DNA from: Pseudomonadota bacterium
GTDB lineage: Bacteria; Pseudomonadota; Gammaproteobacteria; Pseudomonadales; Oleiphilaceae
Direction of reading: 5' to 3'
Length of the DNA: 16,639 nt
NCBI GenBank assembly: GCA_023430625.1
Contig: JAEZAA010000063.1
Span: forward strand, 1-16,639
In this document: positions 15,184 through 16,639 of the stretch, one piece after another
How positions within the stretch are numbered: the stretch's first letter is position 1
Layout of the letters: the number at the start of each line of letters is the position of its first letter
Notes under the pieces: generated by a model
What the model saw: only the letters and a program-made list of their open reading frames with translations
The model's database searches: none
What the model was told of the DNA's origin: nothing
Made by a program: the position numbers and the translations under genes

Positions 15184-16639
15184 TTATCGCTTGCCCGAGT
15201 AATACTTCTGTTTAGGGCTGGTTGGCTTGTCCGGCATGGTTAAGTGTAGCAAGCCTTGTTCGAGCAAGGGTTTGAGAATCGCCTTACGAAAGTGCTCCCT
15301 ATCCGCCAACGCCAGAAATTGCTGCATCTCTTCCCGGCTGCGCGGGATCGTGCAAAACACAAGCAGACTCTCGACTTGCGGGGTAACTTGCGGGGTAACT
15401 TGCGGGGTAGCTTGCGGGGTAACTTGCTCCGCAGCTTGCTCAAGCTCCAACATTGCCCGCTCATGCAGCGGCAACCGAATCAGAAAATAACTACGGTCAT
15501 CGTCACTGTCGAACAGCGGCTCGGGTGAACCGTTGTTTCTCATCGCCCGCAGGATCTTGGGTACGCCGGTGGAGCGGCCTTCGGTCAAATCCAGCTCTTT
15601 CAGAAACTCGCCAATCCGGCGGTTGCGATAGCGGCGGCTGACGGCCTTGCCAGCCCGTAGGTCTTCCATGCGGATGGAACGGTCCGGGCCAGGAAAGCTC
15701 AGCACCGTCAGCTCCTCGGGTGTAATGCGTACTTCGATGGGTTCGCGGATCTCATAGGCGCGGTGATAAACGGCGTTCACCACGGCCTCCACAATGGCGG
15801 CGTAGGGATAGTTCCAGAAGCGTTCCGCCTCCGCACGGTCCGGGTGCTTGATCACGGTTTCCTTGAGGTAATTGCGACGAATGTAGTCGACCGCGTCCCG
15901 GGTAATGCGCCCGAGTGGGCCCTTGAAGATCTTTTCCTCGAAGCGGTCGCCGCCGGGGCCGTCCGGAAACCAGACTACGTCGATCTGGGTGGCGGGGAAG
16001 AACCGCTCGGGATTGTCGTTGAAGAACAGCAGCCCGACATTCTTGGGAAATACCACCTCAACCGGCCCGCCGACGACATTCATGCGCCGCCCCAGCTCCT
16101 CGCGGGACAGTTGCGTTGACTCGGCCGCGAGTTCGCTGCCGACCTCTTCGAGAAATTCCGCCATCAGGCGCGGCGACAGCTCTTCCAGGGAGGCCGTCTG
16201 GTTGTAGCGGTCGTCGAAGGGCACCGTGGCCGCCAGCGACAGCAGTTCGCGCTCGTCCTCGCCGCGGGCACGCACCGTGCTGGTGTGCCTGCGAATGTAC
16301 CAGGCCCAGTCCTTCTGCTTATCCGCCAGGCTCAGTCGGGCCTTGTAGGGGCGGGTCTCGCCGCCCGGCGCCCAGAGCACCAGAATGGTTTTGCCGCCCA
16401 CCTCATAGGTTGCCGTCAGCGGATGATAGGGCGGCTGAATGGCGGAGTTTCCGAGATTCAGCAGTTCTTTCTGAATGGCGTCGATTTGCGCCGCCTCCAA
16501 ACCCACCGGTGGCAACACCGGGCGGCCGTTTTGCTCCGCCACCCCGATCACTACGTATCCGCCGCCCAGGTTGTGGAAGTCATTGGCGAATGCGCAAAGC
16601 GTGTGCAGCACGGCTTCAGGTTTCCAGCCGGCCTTGTAC
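15184..16639 (-). CDS. AlbA_2/GHKL ATP-binding protein, N-terminus cut by window edge
   Basis: The visible part is 485 codons from the window edge. A GTG at 16611 opens a 475-residue frame, but the frame continues to the edge (YKAGWKPEAV...), matching the interior of the family, so the true start lies outside. The visible N-terminal part is the end of the AlbA_2 (Schlafen-like) putative nucleic-acid-binding domain, with LCAFANDFHNLGGGYVVIGV. A GHKL-type ATPase half has EAVVNAVYHRAYE (N-box) and RYRNRRIGEFLKELDLTEGRSTGVPKIL. A short winged-helix-like region closes the protein after a TPQV-repeat linker. Proteins of this family (COG2865-like) often sit beside type I restriction genes and are thought to be regulators. 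The gene is 22 bases upstream of hsdR, so the two are probably co-transcribed. Its role is inferred. Confidence 0.85.
   Translation of the reverse strand, partial: YKAGWKPEAVLHTLCAFANDFHNLGGGYVVIGVAEQNGRPVLPPVGLEAAQIDAIQKELLNLGNSAIQPPYHPLTATYEVGGKTILVLWAPGGETRPYKARLSLADKQKDWAWYIRRHTSTVRARGEDERELLSLAATVPFDDRYNQTASLEELSPRLMAEFLEEVGSELAAESTQLSREELGRRMNVVGGPVEVVFPKNVGLLFFNDNPERFFPATQIDVVWFPDGPGGDRFEEKIFKGPLGRITRDAVDYIRRNYLKETVIKHPDRAEAERFWNYPYAAIVEAVVNAVYHRAYEIREPIEVRITPEELTVLSFPGPDRSIRMEDLRAGKAVSRRYRNRRIGEFLKELDLTEGRSTGVPKILRAMRNNGSPEPLFDSDDDRSYFLIRLPLHERAMLELEQAAEQVTPQATPQVTPQVTPQVESLLVFCTIPRSREEMQQFLALADREHFRKAILKPLLEQGLLHLTMPDKPTSPKQKYYSGKR
15374..15421. repeat. 12-bp in-frame minisatellite encoding TPQV repeats
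   Basis: Four tandem copies of ACTTGCGGGGTA (the last begins with G) run without interruption, followed by a partial fifth (ACTTGC). On the coding strand each unit encodes Thr-Pro-Gln-Val, with one Ala variant. Units are multiples of three, so slippage changes linker length without a frameshift. The linker joins the ATPase region to the C-terminal helix-turn-helix-like part. Confidence 0.9.

Noticed and set aside
14151..15215. 354-codon plus-strand open frame over the hsdR 5' half
   Set aside because: It lies antisense to the nuclease and helicase motifs of HsdR and has no own domain.
15374..15427. CRISPR or intergenic repeat
   Set aside because: The 12-bp units are contiguous, in frame and inside a coding gene.
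15184..16611. Complete AlbA_2-type gene starting at GTG 16611
   Set aside because: The frame stays open to the window edge with family-like sequence, and the core AlbA_2 domain would be truncated, so the start lies outside.

Overview
This is a GC-rich (by eye above 60%), densely coded bacterial window, most probably from a gammaproteobacterium. The pointers are an RluF-type pseudouridine synthase, a textbook CRP/Vfr-type operator, tandem c-di-GMP enzymes and a hydrocarbon-type membrane hydroxylase. No RNA gene, insertion sequence, phage gene or CRISPR array was found. The genus cannot be fixed from the sequence alone.

Left third (1-4490): a minus-strand AraC-family regulator faces away from a plus-strand cluster. 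The cluster is a 2Fe-2S/FAD/NAD(P)H reductase of the XylA type, a membrane di-iron hydroxylase of the XylM/AlkB family, and an alpha/beta hydrolase of the cofactor-free haloperoxidase/esterase type. Between regulator and reductase lie three 21-bp tandem direct repeats just upstream of a possible -10 box, which look like the regulator's operator. Together this reads as a regulated oxygenase for an alkane, alkylbenzene or similar hydrophobic substrate. The hydroxylase C-terminus and the one-piece reductase resemble xylene monooxygenase (XylMA) more than the rubredoxin-fed AlkB system.

Middle (4491-11665): a 1013-residue lipoprotein with several Ig-like (Big_5-type) domains is on the minus strand. 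A 360-base intergenic region follows, carrying a 24-base inverted repeat that matches the CRP consensus. Next is a DMT/EamA permease gene interrupted by a single amber codon but otherwise collinear. Two c-di-GMP genes follow: PAS-GGDEF-EAL, then PAS-GGDEF with a cysteine cluster in its sensor domain. Their GGDEF, RxxD and EAL signatures are all intact.

Right third (11678-16639), all minus strand and read right to left: an AlbA_2/GHKL ATP-binding protein cut by the window edge, then hsdR of a type I restriction system, then rluF. The gaps are only about 22 bases, so the three may be co-transcribed. HsdR carries three tandem zinc-knuckle-like Cys repeats, the AlbA_2 gene carries an in-frame 12-bp minisatellite, and RluF has a long basic repetitive tail. 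The hsdM and hsdS genes are not in view and would be expected beyond the right edge.

The best candidates for something less well described are the XylMA-like cluster with its tandem operator and the AlbA_2-ATPase/HsdR pair. Neither can be called a new system from sequence alone.
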